Source: Heterobasidion occidentale (Eukaryota > Basidiomycota > Agaricomycetes > Russulales > Bondarzewiaceae). Taken from it: a DNA stretch of 64,000 nt. The DNA lies in NCBI GenBank assembly GCA_039111635.1, contig JBCAQO010000008.1, positions 1,984,001 to 2,048,000 on the forward strand, written 5' to 3'. A program made the translations under genes and the position numbers. Shown here in pieces: positions 13,012-24,839 of the stretch. The notes below the pieces were generated by a model. It was not told where the DNA came from. It ran no database searches and saw only the letters and a program-made list of their open reading frames with translations. Each line of letters starts with the position of its first letter. Within the stretch, counting starts at the first letter, position 1.

Positions 13012-15087
13012 TCAATGGTCAGCAAGTCTGCGAGACAGAACAGTAGTGGCCATGTTCTACAGACTCGACAGCATATGACTTTGAGTCTGCACATTACACT
13101 ACGTACTCACCTTCCCGAGAGCTGTTGCCATTCATCAGAAAGTTTGAGGAGTTCTGCCTTCAGCATCTCACGCATGGTGGGAACGACGCCCGCCTCCCAT
13201 TCTATTTCTGCCCCTGATGCATGCCCCTTCTTCAATGTCTTGCATGATGGCCCAAGGGCAATAGATCAGGATTCGTGATAGCAAGCATCGTGAAGACTTA
13301 CCGATGTCGGTCTCATGAACATATCCGGGTTTTTCATGAAAAGATAGTTGAAGTGGAGAAGGTACAAGCCACAATCATACTGATTGGGTTGCATGGGCAC
13401 CTGACGAGGACATTCATTCGAGGCATACATCATACACAACAAATGTGACCCACCTCAAACTGTTTTGCATGCGGTTCGAACAGAGGCGTGATATTGATTC
13501 GGGCCTTGACCTCCTCACATAGATACTCAGCTAAGCGCCGGCCCGTATTCCGACGCTTTCGGTTGAGAGAATCGAATATAAAGATTTGCGTACTGGCAAA
13601 GATCAATTAGGAGTAACAGTGAAACGATCATCATCGTTATGGCTCACGCGTGGACCCAACTTGATGTAGTCGAGCCTTCGCTATCCGACAACATAGTCCA
13701 TCCAAGTCGGTGCGCCGAATCAACGGCAAAAAACAGTATTGTATTTAGCTGGCGGGCGCTCGAATAGGCCTTGTGGATGGCTTATGACTGCCAAGTACCA
13801 ATGCTGTTCCGCCCTATCAGTCATGTCTCAGCAATGTAGTCACGGAACTAAGAAGCTTGCTCGCACTCATCATGTATAGGGACGATCAAGAACTTCTTGC
13901 TGAAGATATCGACTCTGTTTGTATGACTTTTGGCTGCTTCATAGCCAGCTCGTCTACGAAAAAAAAATAAGCGATCTTCACAGCGCTCCATGAGACGTAA
14001 CTCACAATCGCGTATAGAAAAACGTGCTATATATGTGTACCTGGTCCATAGCAACAGAATCCTTCACCCTTGACTTGGCATACCACAGTCTTTGTGTTCA
14101 TATGAGCGAGCACTCGGGTTTCGGATAAAATCGAACACTTACTTTAAACCAAGATTGATGAGATTATCATTTAAGAATCTGCGAGGTTTTAGTCGCTCCA
14201 TATCCTGTGGTCCGATATCAATCGCGCCATGGCCAACAAAGGGGTAAGTCAAAATACTGTAGAAAGTCGAGAATAAGTGACAATTTGTATGTATTCATTG
14301 ATACATACATCGCGCGAGTGTCCGATCGAGCAGATGAGTCAGATTGCTTTGGCAAAGGTACTTTCGTGGGCAGCTCTACCTCAACATCATCATCTTCAGA
14401 CGTGAGAGAACTGAGTGGAGAGGATGGAGGAATAGGTAATGCCTCTGAGACCGTTGGCAACGAAGCATCCTCTAGAGCTGATGCTGGAGTATTTGAGGAA
14501 TTGAAGAGAGGTGGGGGCGCCGGCACGGTTCCTGTGCCAGATCGTGGAAAACCAGTGTCAAGAGATGATGCTTGTGTGCGAGATGTTTTGATTGGCTTTG
14601 AGCCAAGAGACAAAAGAGGCTTCGTTTTTGAGATATATCGTGGCGAGATTGTGTTCGAGGCTACCGCTATAGTTGAAGAATTTTTTGATTCATAGAAAGA
14701 CTTCTGTCGGCGTACGGCAAATGTAGGATGCGAAGATGCTGCACTCTGTTGCAAGGGTCGTTCGGATCGTGCCGCATGTTTCCTATGGTATGATCTATAT
14801 CGGCGGCGTCTGGAAGGCACGCATATCAGACTTACGCAATGGGGCACAAAGCAGACTTGGATAACACCCGCTTAGTGTGCGCAAGAGGCGATGGCACTCG
14901 CAAGGTGCTGGGTGGCAGAGACGCACTAGCATAATCTTGTGTGAGAAAGGCTGAGATCGTGCGTGACAGAGTGAACATACCTCGCCGACGCAAACCCCAT
15001 AACAGCGTGCATCCTCGCCACAAGATCCTTCGGCGGTGGTTTCTTCATGGAGCGAGCTAGCTCCGCATCTTCAGGATTCAATAGCAT
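13012..15087 (-). CDS. Ulp1/SENP-type SUMO protease (C48 cysteine peptidase)
   Basis: The gene begins MLLNPEDAELARSMKKPPPK at 15087 and splices at GTATGT. A Ser/Pro-rich linker (14.2-14.85 kb) follows, then the peptidase fold. The opening strand (LKPRRFLNDNLINLGLK) lies near 14150 and the substrate-site region (VHIYSTFFYTR) near 14040. Next is VDIFSKKFLIVPIHDE near 13880, with the catalytic His in EQHWYLAVI (13798-13803). The Asp is in IFIFDSLN (about 13580) and the catalytic Cys in QYDCGLYLLHF (about 13375). The last exon ends SGRLADH at 13012. The triad order His-Asp-Cys and these motifs are diagnostic of Ulp1 peptidases, which process or remove SUMO. One frame correction is needed in a run of six T near 13733. 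Such peptidase genes are common cargo of fungal and plant DNA transposons. A paired 15-bp element lies just upstream. Confidence 0.8.
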
Positions 15088-15153
15088 GATTTGTCTGGAC
15101 GTCGAAAGGCTGAAGCGATGGACATTCGAAGTTTACTCGTCGAGCACAGCAGT

Positions 15154-15211
15154 CCTGCAATGAGCAAGACTGAGTGATGTCGGTCACCCGATACCACCTG
15201 CAATGAGCAAG
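15154..15211 (-). promoter_or_regulatory. Paired 15-bp element CTTGCTCATTGCAGG upstream of the Ulp1 gene
   Basis: Reading the minus strand, CTTGCTCATTGCAGG occurs exactly at 15211-15197 and again at 15168-15154. The spacing is 43 bp and the nearer copy is 67 bp upstream of the ATG at 15087. The same pair in the same relative orientation precedes genes at 32.4 and 38.6 kb. It could be a promoter element, a 5'-UTR element or, since it ends TTGCAG, duplicated 3' splice sites. Confidence 0.6.
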
Positions 15212-15692
15212 TGAATACCTTCGTGGAAGGGGAGACGGATGTCGAGAGAGTCGCAGAAAGAGGAGGTCCGTCACGGAGTGCGTTGTGGAAATGGCCAGCC
15301 TGGCAATGCCCGAAGCAGCGAAAGTTTGCCAAGGGAAATTTCCCACGTCCCGGAAATATCCGGGTGAGGCGTATGAGTGTGTATGGCCGGTTATACACGA
15401 CCTTATTCACCTTCATGACCTACGATGACTACATTTGTTGCAGGCTCTCGAACGAAGACTGCGTTAGACAATTATGCTCTGATGAGGGGAAGGCTTTGCA
15501 CGTTGTTGACACATCATATTCGATCATGGACTTGCGGCGACCTAGTACGTCGGACTGACACGACGGGGTTTGTCCTGCTCGCAGTGAGTGAAATTGCGCC
15601 TCGTGTGTCTATTTAATCCGATCTGCCTCTCCCACATATTGATATGCCCTTTGGCAACGTACCACATCACTCTAGTGCCATATCAAAGGAAG

Positions 15693-16560
15693 ATGAGTGA
15701 ACAACGCTCTTGCAATCATGACAACAGGTTGGCATTCCCCGAGTTGCCTAGCATGCCAGACAGGAGCGACGCGCCTCGTTGCAGAGTGTTTCTCGACGGC
15801 AATGGTCCCCTGTGCCGCGTTCTCTTATCTACTGTTCACCAGCTTGACGATGACCAGACGGAAGAACATCCCTGCGTCATGCCTTGGTGCTATTCTATCC
15901 CCCTCACCCTCATGAACAAGGCTATGGCTTTCTTCGAGTCACTGCGGCACCCCGACGGCTCACCCATCGTCTATCCTACACACGAGAAGGATCTAGAGAT
16001 GTCGCCGAGACACATGTGCGAATACACGTACATCTGGAGGCTGCGGCGTGCGTTTCTTAAGGCAATTTACGCGGCCAGTTGCAATGATCAGATGGGAAGT
16101 AACTGGCGATGGCCAAAGATCCACGGGTACCTGTATCGGGAGTACTCTGGTTACGGTCACGATCGCGCACAGCGAATGTTCTACCGTGAGGATGAGCAGG
16201 CTGTGGGCCAGGTTCCTTACACTGTGCCGGACGTGGCCCAAATGAGTTGAGTGTTTTGTTTTATCTGAGAATGTGGCTTGCTGATCGTACTTGGTCCTAG
16301 ATTGGGCGGCGCTGCTCAACAGAGACATGAAACGAAGGAAATGGCGATCCTTTTTGTGGCGACATATCAGCCAAGGGTATGATTCGTTTGGAGAAGAAAA
16401 TGTCAGGATGTGGTTCGCATGGCGCGAACGCAAGTACTCCATCAGCGGGGACCAATTTCTGTTCGATGATGATATCCCGCCTCGCCTCGCCTATCTAGCA
16501 TCCGGAACACAGGAAGCAGAGGAGGGTAAGTCAGCTGAATCTGGAACGGACGTCAGCTGA
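15693..16560 (+). CDS. Hypothetical agaricomycete protein, two exons
   Basis: Exon 1 is 15693-16245, starting MSEQRSCNHD. Exon 2 is 16301-16560, joined across a 55-nt intron (donor GTTGAG, acceptor CCTAG). The protein would be about 270 residues, rich in Trp, Tyr and Arg (YIWRLRRAF, KWRSFLWRH). I recognise no domain. A TATTTAA box at 15610 lies 83 bp before the ATG. An alternative upstream start exists in the same frame. The style, with aromatic-rich stretches and a C-terminal acidic tail, is like the other lineage-specific genes in this half, but I cannot align them. Confidence 0.5.
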
Positions 16561-17640
16561 CCAGAAGGCATGGCGACAGTTGATCTTGTACAATCCGACG
16601 ACGAAGGCTCCAGTTTGATCCATGTTGAAGCGGATAGAGAGCAGTCATTGTGATTAGGACAGGTCATCCCACTCGATCGAAAAGACAGATTTTTCAAGTT
16701 CCACCATCTCTGATCGTATGAGCGCTTCGTATTGTGGTCAGTTGGCAGTCGTGTGCTTTGTCTTGTGTTGTATGTTTATGAGTAGTCCCCACTGAGAAGT
16801 TTCGTATCATGATGTACAAAAGAACGTGGTTATTTGGTGTTCATATTAGTGATGTCGATGAACATTTGTCGTCTATAATGCTGCGTGGTTGAAGCCTTGC
16901 TGTGTATGGCGGTCAAAGTGTCGTTTTATTCATTCCGCACGACAATGGAGGTTCCCACGAAAACTAAGCTCCCCACGAGACTGCACAACTCCCGAACACA
17001 CGAGAATGACATCACACACGAAAAACAAAACCGCACACACATGTTACATCTCGGTCAAGCGCACACGAGACTGACCAGTGTTGCGTATCATAAACTGTTT
17101 CGCAAAAAGATAATAAAAGTTGAATGTGGATCACTCTAGTCTCTACGCAAACGTTCTATTCTTGCTAACATATGTCCTGGACAGAGCTGCGCGCCTCTTC
17201 ACTATGCTGTGCCACTGACACATCCATGGCTCGTCGCGCAAGGCGTCTCCGATCTCGAAGACAGCGGCGAGGCCACCCTCAATAAACTCAACACCCTCAT
17301 CGTTACTCATCTTGTTTGTCCTCCTGCCCGCCCCGACTCCGCCCCGTCCCTGCCACAGGACGCGCTACCGGCTACTGGAAAATCACTAAGTACTGCACAA
17401 CGCAAGCCCTCCGCATCGCCGGGTCCACCCCGGCGCGGCGCCCTGACCCTCGCCTCTAGCTACGGCACTGCAGACGCGCCTGCCGGACGCGGAGCGCGCG
17501 CTCTGTGTCTCGTTCACGTTCATGCCGTTGCCTTGCATGGCGGTGGGCCTGCAGTCCGCATGCTGGACGAGGGACACTTTGTGGACGCAGATCAAGAAGG
17601 AAAAGTGGGAGAGCGCGGTGATGGAGTGCTTTGAAGGCGC
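16561..17640. other. Gene-poor interval
   Basis: I see no credible gene. The stretch 16.88-17.12 kb is rich in short cacac/gaaaac motifs. The open stretches after 17.2 kb are GC-driven and lack similarity to anything I recognise. The right end grades into the dead CRAL-TRIO fragment. Confidence 0.4.
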
Positions 17641-17689
17641 CTTTAAGAGGTGCAAATGCGGCACAAAGGAATTGGAGGAAAGGGGGGGA

Positions 17690-18110
17690 CATGATCAGAA
17701 TGGGGTGTCGGCCACGGTGTCGCCGTATCACGTTGGAAGCTTGTCGTTGATGATGAGCAGCCACAGCTCTGCCCCGATCGCATGTGCGCCGCTCCCAGCG
17801 ACCTTTGTCTTCGCGAGGGTGTTGGCGGAGAGCAAAGGCTTGAAGAGCCAGAAAATCTACGTCAGGGAGCCCGGATCATTCATGAAGAACTCGTACGCCT
17901 GCGGCGCAAGGGGGCACGTGTCAGCCGGTGTGTGGGAACACGAGCTGTTGAAGCCAAACCAGCGGAGCACACCGAAGGAACCGCTGTATGTCGCTGGATA
18001 TGACGATCAGATCTTTATTTGCGCCATAGAGCGCTGTCTTCGCATCCAGCTTGTCGTACATGCTCGCAAATATCTCGGGGAGGTGTGTCTGCTACGGCTG
18101 TGAGTATGGT
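17690..18110 (-). pseudogene. CRAL-TRIO (Sec14-like phosphatidylinositol transfer) pseudogene fragment
   Basis: On the minus strand one frame reads AYEFFMNDPGSLT, a TAG stop, IFWLFKPLLSANTLAKTKV, then AGSGAHAIGAELW and NDKLPT followed by TGA and YGD (about 17915 down to 17705). This is the C-terminal half of a CRAL-TRIO lipid-binding domain: the tyrosine/proline-containing helix, the PLLSANT-AK segment and the LP-YGG motif. In-frame TAG and TGA codons interrupt it where coding triplets are expected. An acceptor (GCCGCAG) precedes AYEFF. The upstream open stretch to about 18110 (DIQRFLRCAP region) may belong to the same gene. Only this core is recognisable, so it is most likely a decayed duplicate. 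Confidence 0.5.
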
Positions 18111-18349
18111 GTGGTCACGGCAGCATCGAAGGGACAGGGGCACGTACACGGAACTCCTTGAGCGTCGACTGTTCGCTCGCTGTGAACGTCTGGGCCGGTG
18201 GGCTCCGGGACTGCTGACTCGACGTGCGTTCTCCTTTCCTTGCTGTCGCATTTCGTGTGGTCACGCTTGCGGGTGTAAATCGAAGATCCCCGCGTCAACT
18301 GTATGTATGCGGCCGATGGAATGTGACAAAGTCCATTTCTTCGTGTAGT

Positions 18350-19270
18350 ATCTTACCGAAGAAGACAAGGCAGTCGAGCAGTTCGAAACCACGCGCCGCA
18401 CGGCTGGCATCAACGTCACTCAAAACAAGGACGAGGAGCGTGCGTGGGCAAGAACACGGGCGCGAAGACGAGGGGGAGCCAGGCGAGGCGATGGGCGATG
18501 GCAACAACGAGGGCGACAACGAGGATAACAACGAGGAGTGATGGAGGGAAGAGTTCACAGGATAGGCAATGCAAATTGCTTCAGGGAAAACTGGCTGGAC
18601 AACTTGCATGAACTAGAATAGCATCCCAGTTTAAGTTACCTCCTCATTAGCTTCTTTACAATTTATGAGAGTGAAGACAACATACCGCGCTGTAGGGCCC
18701 TCTGAGACATCTTCTCTGCCGCGTGAATTTTGACCCCAGACCTGCAAACCGTATGAAATGTCCTGTCTTTTCATCCCACTACCTACGTCTCCGAATTCAC
18801 TGCTCTTTCACCTCTCTCCCCTACCTCTTCCCTCCTTCCAACAGTGCCAATGTAACCCTCGGCATCAATATCAAGGCTGTGGTTGTAGATCAGGGATGCG
18901 GCAGAAAAGACAACAAAAAACCTACAATTCTGCGCGAACAGATTGAATGAACCCACAATCGGGCGGATGACGTCCGAAGAAAAATCGAATCTTGCCCCGC
19001 AGCGCGTCGATGTGGAACGAGGTCGAGACTTTAAGACGGTACCAAGCGTATTTGGGGTTCATGATTGAGAGTAGGTCGTGATGTGTGGTGAGGGTGCGAG
19101 GAGCGCAAACGAAACGCGAAGTGTGAAAGGGTTTAAGGAGAAAGGCGAATGCGAATGGAGAGCGAGTATGGTGAGCGAATGAATGCAAGCGCAAACGGAT
19201 GGTAGTTGAGGACGTCACGTACCCGACACATATCCCCAACGACGTTCTCGCACGTCGAACAATCGATGTG
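18350..19270. other. Intergenic, nothing recognised
   Basis: Short open stretches on both strands only, with no domain and no RNA gene. A Ser-rich minus-strand stretch near 18.3-18.6 kb (HHSSLLSSLSPS) is low complexity. Confidence 0.35.
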
Positions 19271-19423
19271 CACTTTCAAGGCAGCGCGTCGTTCTTCCAT
19301 CCACCAAACTCGACAACAGCGTACGCGGTGGCTTCTGTGAGCGTGGCGAGATCCGTGTTCTGCGCCCCAATGAGCATGATATGCCTCAGTAGCCCAAAGC
19401 TGGTCGGTATGCGGACCTTATTA

Positions 19424-20720
19424 AAGTCGTATAGAATCCCTCGAGGCGACTGATGAGTTTGTTGGAGAAGGTGAGTCCAGGTATAAGCATAAGGCCACGC
19501 TTCTTCGACCAGAAGATTGAGGCAAAAAACCGGAGAAGATGTCCTCTGCTGCGGCAAAGGCGGCTCACCGCTCAGCGAATGTGAAGCGACGATGAGAGAT
19601 CCAGCGCGATGCCCAGTCCATCTTCCTCTTGATGCAGAGGATGATCTCAGTAGCATCGCAATTCGTAGGTCCAGTCTCGTTGTGAATATTTTCCATCATT
19701 ATGTGCAACGCGGTGAAGCAGCACGCTGCCTGATGGAGTCGCAAAGAACCACGGCTTAAAAGTGTGATCTCTGGAGGAAAATCGCTCTCAGAAAGCTGCT
19801 CGTTGGGAGGTTAGATGGGGACAACACATTTCTGGAGGAACATCGCTCTCAGAAGCCGCGCGACGCCATTGGGCTACGGCCGCTTGATGGCAGGGTGGGA
19901 CGCAAAGGACGAGGGCCTACGAGCAACGCATTTCTGGAGGAACCTCGCTCTCAGAAAGCTGATTGCCGAGAGGATATACGAAGATGGCCTGGGAACATCA
20001 CATTTCTGGAGGAACCTCGCTCTCAGAAATGTCTCTCGACAGCCGCGAACCGCGCGCCGCCGTCTGATTGCGGTAGCTCGATGGCAAGGTGCGATGGAAA
20101 GAGCTTCGGCCTATGGGCAACGCATATCTGGAGGAAGGTCACTCTCAGAAAGCTGGTTGCCGGGAGGATAAATGGAAAGGCTCTGGGGACAACGCATTTC
20201 TGGAGGAAGGTCGCTCTCAAAAAGCTCGACAGGACGATAGAGGTGGCCGGCAAACAGCACATTTCTGGAGGAAAGTCGCTCTCAGAAAACTGCTCGTTGG
20301 GGGGAGAGATGGGGATAACACATTCATGGAGGAAGACGCTCTAAGATATGTGTCTCAACAGCCGCGCAACGCCATCTGACTACACCCGCTTGATGGCAGG
20401 GTGGGACGCAAAGAACGACGGCCTATGGGCAGCGCATTTCTGGAGGAAGGCCGCTCTCAGAAAGCTGATTGCCGAGAGGATATACGAAGATGGCCTGGGA
20501 ACATCACATTTCTGGAGGAAGGTCGCTCTCAGAAATGTCTCCCGACAGCCGCTAAACACGCGACGCCGTCTGACTACGGCCGCTTGATGTCGGGGGAATG
20601 ACAACGCACTTCTGGAGGAAAATCGCTCTCAGAAAGCTGCTCGACAGGAGGATAGACGGTGGCGGAGTGAGAGCAACCCATTCCCGGAGGAGGGTCACTC
20701 TCAGAAATTTGTCGATAGAG
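19424..20720 (+). repeat. Left arm of a large imperfect inverted repeat
   Basis: Positions 19424-19760 align, reverse-complemented and colinear, with 27545-27876 at roughly 80% identity by eye. Shared words include gagtccaggtataagca, cttcttcgaccagaa and ttcgtaggtccag. Inside this unique block (19760-20720) is an array of palindrome-like units, matched inside the right arm by a related array in the opposite orientation. The spacer between arms is about 5.5 kb. Confidence 0.7.
19765..20720 (-). repeat. Array of about 12 palindrome-like units, spaced 60-120 bp
   Basis: Units of the form CATTTCTGGAGGAA followed by a short core and GCTCTCAGAAAG recur near 19772, 19831, 19930, 20003, 20124, 20196, 20259, 20320, 20437, 20510, 20607 and 20682. 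Each unit starts TTTCTGGAG and ends CTCAGAAA, so its ends are near-inverted copies of each other. The sequences between units vary more than the units. Apparent open frames through the array are by-products. Confidence 0.75.
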
Positions 20721-20837
20721 CTAAGAGCTGGTAATATGACGACGTCCGTACAGACATTCGGCCAAAGAGTGACCGTGGGACCGAAATCGCTGACCGTGGG
20801 AGCGGAGCTCACATGACTTCAAGTTGCCCCACTCATA

Positions 20838-21225
20838 GTCCTCAGGCGGTCGTCGTTGGGCAGCATCGTGTTTCGCGGCTGTCTAGGCAGTTTCTGAGAG
20901 CGTTTTTCCAGAATTTGTCTTGTGGCGTCCTTATCGGTTGAAAGCTTTATTCCTTCATCTTCAAGTCTCCCTTTCCTTCCAGTCATCCCGCGGTCGTCAC
21001 TGGGCGGTACCGTGTTTTCCGCGGCTGTCTAGGCAGTTTCTGAGAGCGTTTTTCCTCCAGAATTTGTCTTGTGGCGTCCTTATCGGTTGAAAGCTTTATT
21101 CCTTCATCTTCAAGTCTCCCTTTCCTTCCAGTCATCCCGCGGTCGTCACTGGGCGGTACCGTGTTTTCCGCGGCTGTCTAGGCAGTTTCTGAGAGCGTTT
21201 TTCCTCCAGAAATAGTCTTGTGCCG
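20838..21225 (+). repeat. About 148-bp tandem repeat containing the palindrome-like unit
   Basis: The word gtctaggcagtttctgagag occurs at 20881, 21027 and 21176, giving periods of 146 and 149 bp. The units are nearly identical (ggtcgtcactgggcggtaccgt shared by the last two). Each unit holds TTTCTGAGAGCG near its start. The array ends about 100 bp before the ATG at 21322, so it may form that gene's promoter region. Confidence 0.75.
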
Positions 21226-21321
21226 CTCTTGTGCCACATCTGTTGAGACCTCTACTTTTCGTCTCCTTCACGTCGACGCACTCTCCTCCAGCAATTGTTC
21301 CGCTTCGATCTTTTCATCACA

Positions 21322-24300
21322 ATGAAAGCCTCCGTCTCCCGAGACCAATACCCCTGGGTTGAAGTCACGAGGTCGCAGCAGTCGGCATGGGTAGTTGTCG
21401 CATTTCGCCCCTGCCCTACCATGAGTTCCACATCTTACATCTCCAGAAACGCATTCACCCCGCCAGCGGACGTGACCTTCGACGCTGATCCATCTCGTGC
21501 CGGACGCCTGAAACCGTACGATTGGGCAGTAGATCCAGCTCCTCATGACTCGCGTTTTCCCTGGAGGCCCTTCATCCCAGTTGATCCTGGATCCATCAGG
21601 GGTGACTCTTCGGAATGGATTTTTCCAGCCTCCGAAGCAAGTCATGACTTTTATTGCTTCCCTTCTCGGACCATTCGCCCAGGATTGGTCAAGGCACACA
21701 ACCAGATCAGAGCTTTTATCATCCGTTGTACCAGTGCGTTGAGAGACATTCTTGACTGGGATGGCAACCGGCCTCTCGAGGTTAGTGTGTTGCAGGAAGG
21801 GATTGTCTATCCCTGGAAAACTGAAGAGGATGCACATATCACCTTTTGGCGATTACGTCGTCCCTTTCTCGACTGCTTTGGATTCATCAGCTTTCTTGTC
21901 TGGAGGATTGAGCAGGGGTTTGGGCCGAAAGTGAGTGCTTTACAGGGTTGAGGTTTCTGCTTATATCTCATGTCTTGCTTTCTAGTGGCGTGATCGTCCT
22001 AAGGCTCAGGCCTCTTTGTCATTTGCTTTCGACCAACTGGATAAGTTCATCTTGGGCGCTCGCATCCGTGGAGTCACCATCGTCACACAGGGCTATCCAA
22101 CCTGGGGTCCCGAAATGAAGACGACTTGGGAGCTTCTCAAGCTCGCACGAATCAATATTGCATACTCTTGGAGCGCTCGACAAGCGGGAGAGGTCAGCGC
22201 ATTCGGTGACCTCAGGCCCGATCGGTGGCGACTTAACGGGAAACCGTTCACGATTGTGTCCTACAAACCCCCGCCACAGACAACGTACCTGGCAATGCTG
22301 TGGGGTGACGATCGTGGCATCATCGGCTCCAAAAAAGACAGAAGATGGGAGGATTACTACTGTTCAGCCTCTTATCTATCCGCAGACGATTGCGTCAACG
22401 TGCGCGTGTTTTACATGGAGACACAGATCGGGCTGGATCAGGACGATAGTGACGCTGAAGATCGTGAGGGTTGCACAGACCCTCCCTCCATTAGGGGGCG
22501 CACTTTCCACCTGATCGACTGTGATATCAGCCGTCTTCGCCCAGAGAAAAAGCACGCAGAAATACTCAAGAAGAGAGCAGCGTCTAACAGTCGCCTTTCT
22601 GCGGTTCTCCTATACGACCACGATCGCATTCCTCGTTCTGCCCTGTCTCGACCTGCCCCTCCTCCGCCAGCCCCTCCTCCGCCAGCCCCTCCTCCGCCAG
22701 CCCCTCCTCCGCCAGCCCCTCCTCCGCCAGCCCCTCCTCCGCCAGCCCCTCCTCTGCCAGCCCCTCCTCCGCCAGCCCCTCCTCCGCCAGCCCCTCCTCC
22801 GCCAGCCCCTCCTCCGCCAGCCCCTCCTCCTCCCCCTCCTCCGCCAGCCCCTCCTCCGCCAGCCCCTCCTTCGCCAGCCCCTCCTCTGCCAGCCCCTCCA
22901 GCCCCTTCTCCGCCTGCCTCTCCTCTACCCGCCCCTCCTCTGCCTGCCCCTTCGCAACATCAGCTGTCAAATGTGTCGCCTGGTAGCAATACGTCGTACA
23001 GGGGTGGTACGTTGTCCAGCGGCAACACGTCACAGGAGGTGCAGATGCACATTGACACCCCTGGTGCAGTGTCATCATCATTCCAGCCGCACTCTGAAGA
23101 TCACGTTCAAGGCGTTGGACGGTCCGAGTCATCGGAGCATCTCAGGTATGCGTTTTCTTCAATCTCAGAGCGCAAAAACATTACTGACGAATATTTTTGG
23201 TGCGCAGCACAACAACAATGCTAGTTGACTCGCAGAGCCAGTATATGGCAATGGATATCGATTTGGAGGACCGGGGCACGGGTTTGTCTTCGTCGTCAGG
23301 CCCTCCATGCATTGTGTTGTCTGACTGCGACGCGATGCGGGAAGGCTCGTATGAGCAGGATGTGGCGATGAATGTCAACTCGGAGGTGGAGGACCGGGTT
23401 GAACGCAATTCTTCATCCAGTCATGCTCTTGTCGGCTCGAATGACGATCCAAGCGAAGACGATGTGAGATTCTCGCGTTCTCCGAGCCCTGTCATCGTTC
23501 ATGAGGGACATTTGGAGGTACACGCGGTCACATCCACTGATGTTGTCGACAGGGAGAATTATCCTCCCGCCTTTATTGCTGCGCTTTTCCCGAAAGTCTA
23601 CCCCGCACCTCCCGGCAGTGAATTCTTAAGAGGGCACTGGATAGCACCAGAAACCTTTCAATCTGAAGAAATGCTCATTGTCTCTCCCGGGACGCTTGCG
23701 TACTTAGACAGCATCAAGGAAACGACTTCGGGAGGTTGGGCTCCCTATGCGCCGTTTGACGTTAGACCTCTGGCTATCGACACTGGCTTCTTGCGGGTAT
23801 CTCACGTCAAGCTTCATCCGCTCACTGAGATCTGGTTGCTAGCCATTTTGGAATGGAAGGCCTTTGAAGTCGAGGCGTTGCTGGAGGTGATGTTGCAGCA
23901 TGGGATGTCGTTCCGTCTCAGTTGGAATAGCATGTGGGGTCAGCAGAAGATCGCGGCCAATGCTGAACGCCGTACGAATGAACCTCGTCCCAAACAGGGT
24001 GGACGGAGACAACTTCCTCATAGGCGAGCGACAAGACTCTCTCTCCTCCTTTGGCCAGCTATATCAGGAGCGGGTTCGATGGCTCCTGCGACAACCCTAC
24101 GCAAGACGTCTTGTGGCGTATGGTGGCCTGGCTTGGCGCCTTGTCATCCATTTTGGGTCCAAGGACATAGTTCGGAGCTACCTGGAGGGGCCAAGTGAGG
24201 CATACACTGTCTGGGGTGAACGATACACAGCTGGATCAGATCGCGAATCGGAGTGCCCAGAAGATGAAGAGAGCGATCTGGCTCTCAAATTACTCCTGGG

Positions 24301-24628
24301 GTTCACGGCGCTACCAGGGAATGTGTCTCTGTGGCCCAGCATGGCCCTCTGGCGTGCCAGCTACCTCTGGAATGGTTCGTGGTCGTCATCTGCCGAGACA
24401 TGGTTTCAAGACATGTTGACGCGTCTCCATGACGGCGAATTGACGCCTCGAACTTCTGTGCTGTGGTACTACACATTGCGGGGCCGGGATAAGCGTGAAC
24501 GTGGGGCGAATAAAAAACGTCTGGGAGCTGACAAACAGCTGGCGACCGTCCGGACGTACAATCAAGACGTCGTCCTGGCTTCCGCGTTGCATACCCCAGG
24601 AATACTAAATGTAGCACATAAGTTGTAA
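21322..24628 (+). CDS. Hypothetical proline-repeat protein enclosed by the inverted repeat
   Basis: Exon 1 starts at ATG 21322 (MKASVSRDQYPW) and ends at 21930 (donor GTGAGT). Exon 2 runs from about 21986 to 23141, and exon 3 from about 23208 to the stop at 24628. Exon 2 carries aromatic-rich sequence (DRRWEDYYCSASY) and then a long APPPP repeat. Exon 3 begins Ser/Asp-rich and ends in a helical region (ERVRWLLRQPYARRLVAY). A one-base frame change is needed near 23965-23980. I recognise no catalytic domain. The gene sits inside the large inverted repeat, right after the 148-bp tandem array, so it could be cargo of that structure. Confidence 0.5.
22652..22965 (+). repeat. 15-bp coding minisatellite (GCCCCTCCTCCGCCA)
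   Basis: About 20 tandem units of GCCCCTCCTCCGCCA encode Ala-Pro-Pro-Pro-Pro in the frame of the surrounding gene. Later units vary (TCTGCC, TTCGCC, CCAGCC), which suggests repeat expansion from the left. The long Glu/Leu reading on the opposite strand is a shadow. Confidence 0.85.
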
Positions 24629-24839
24629 GTAGAATTCTTGATCCTGTCAGGCTGGCGACGTCATTTTGAGATCGTGCTGCCGAGGATTCCGAGCATGTTT
24701 CTTTTCTTGTTGAACCTTGAACTGGACTACATATCCAAACTTCTCCTTGTTATCGATGTATTCTCGATTGCTGGCTCTTTCTCACAAATGATTTTGTCTC
24801 ATCGCCAAAGGGCCTTGTCATTATATACACGTCGTAATC

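Noticed and set aside
19765..20720. A CRISPR-like array because of regularly spaced palindromic repeats
   Set aside because: The host is a eukaryote, units are diverged, spacing is irregular (60-120 bp), spacers resemble one another and there are no cas genes.
22521..23228. Long Leu/Gln and Glu/Gly frames overlapping the APPPP repeat
   Set aside because: These are shifted-frame and antisense readings of the 15-bp repeat within the real gene.
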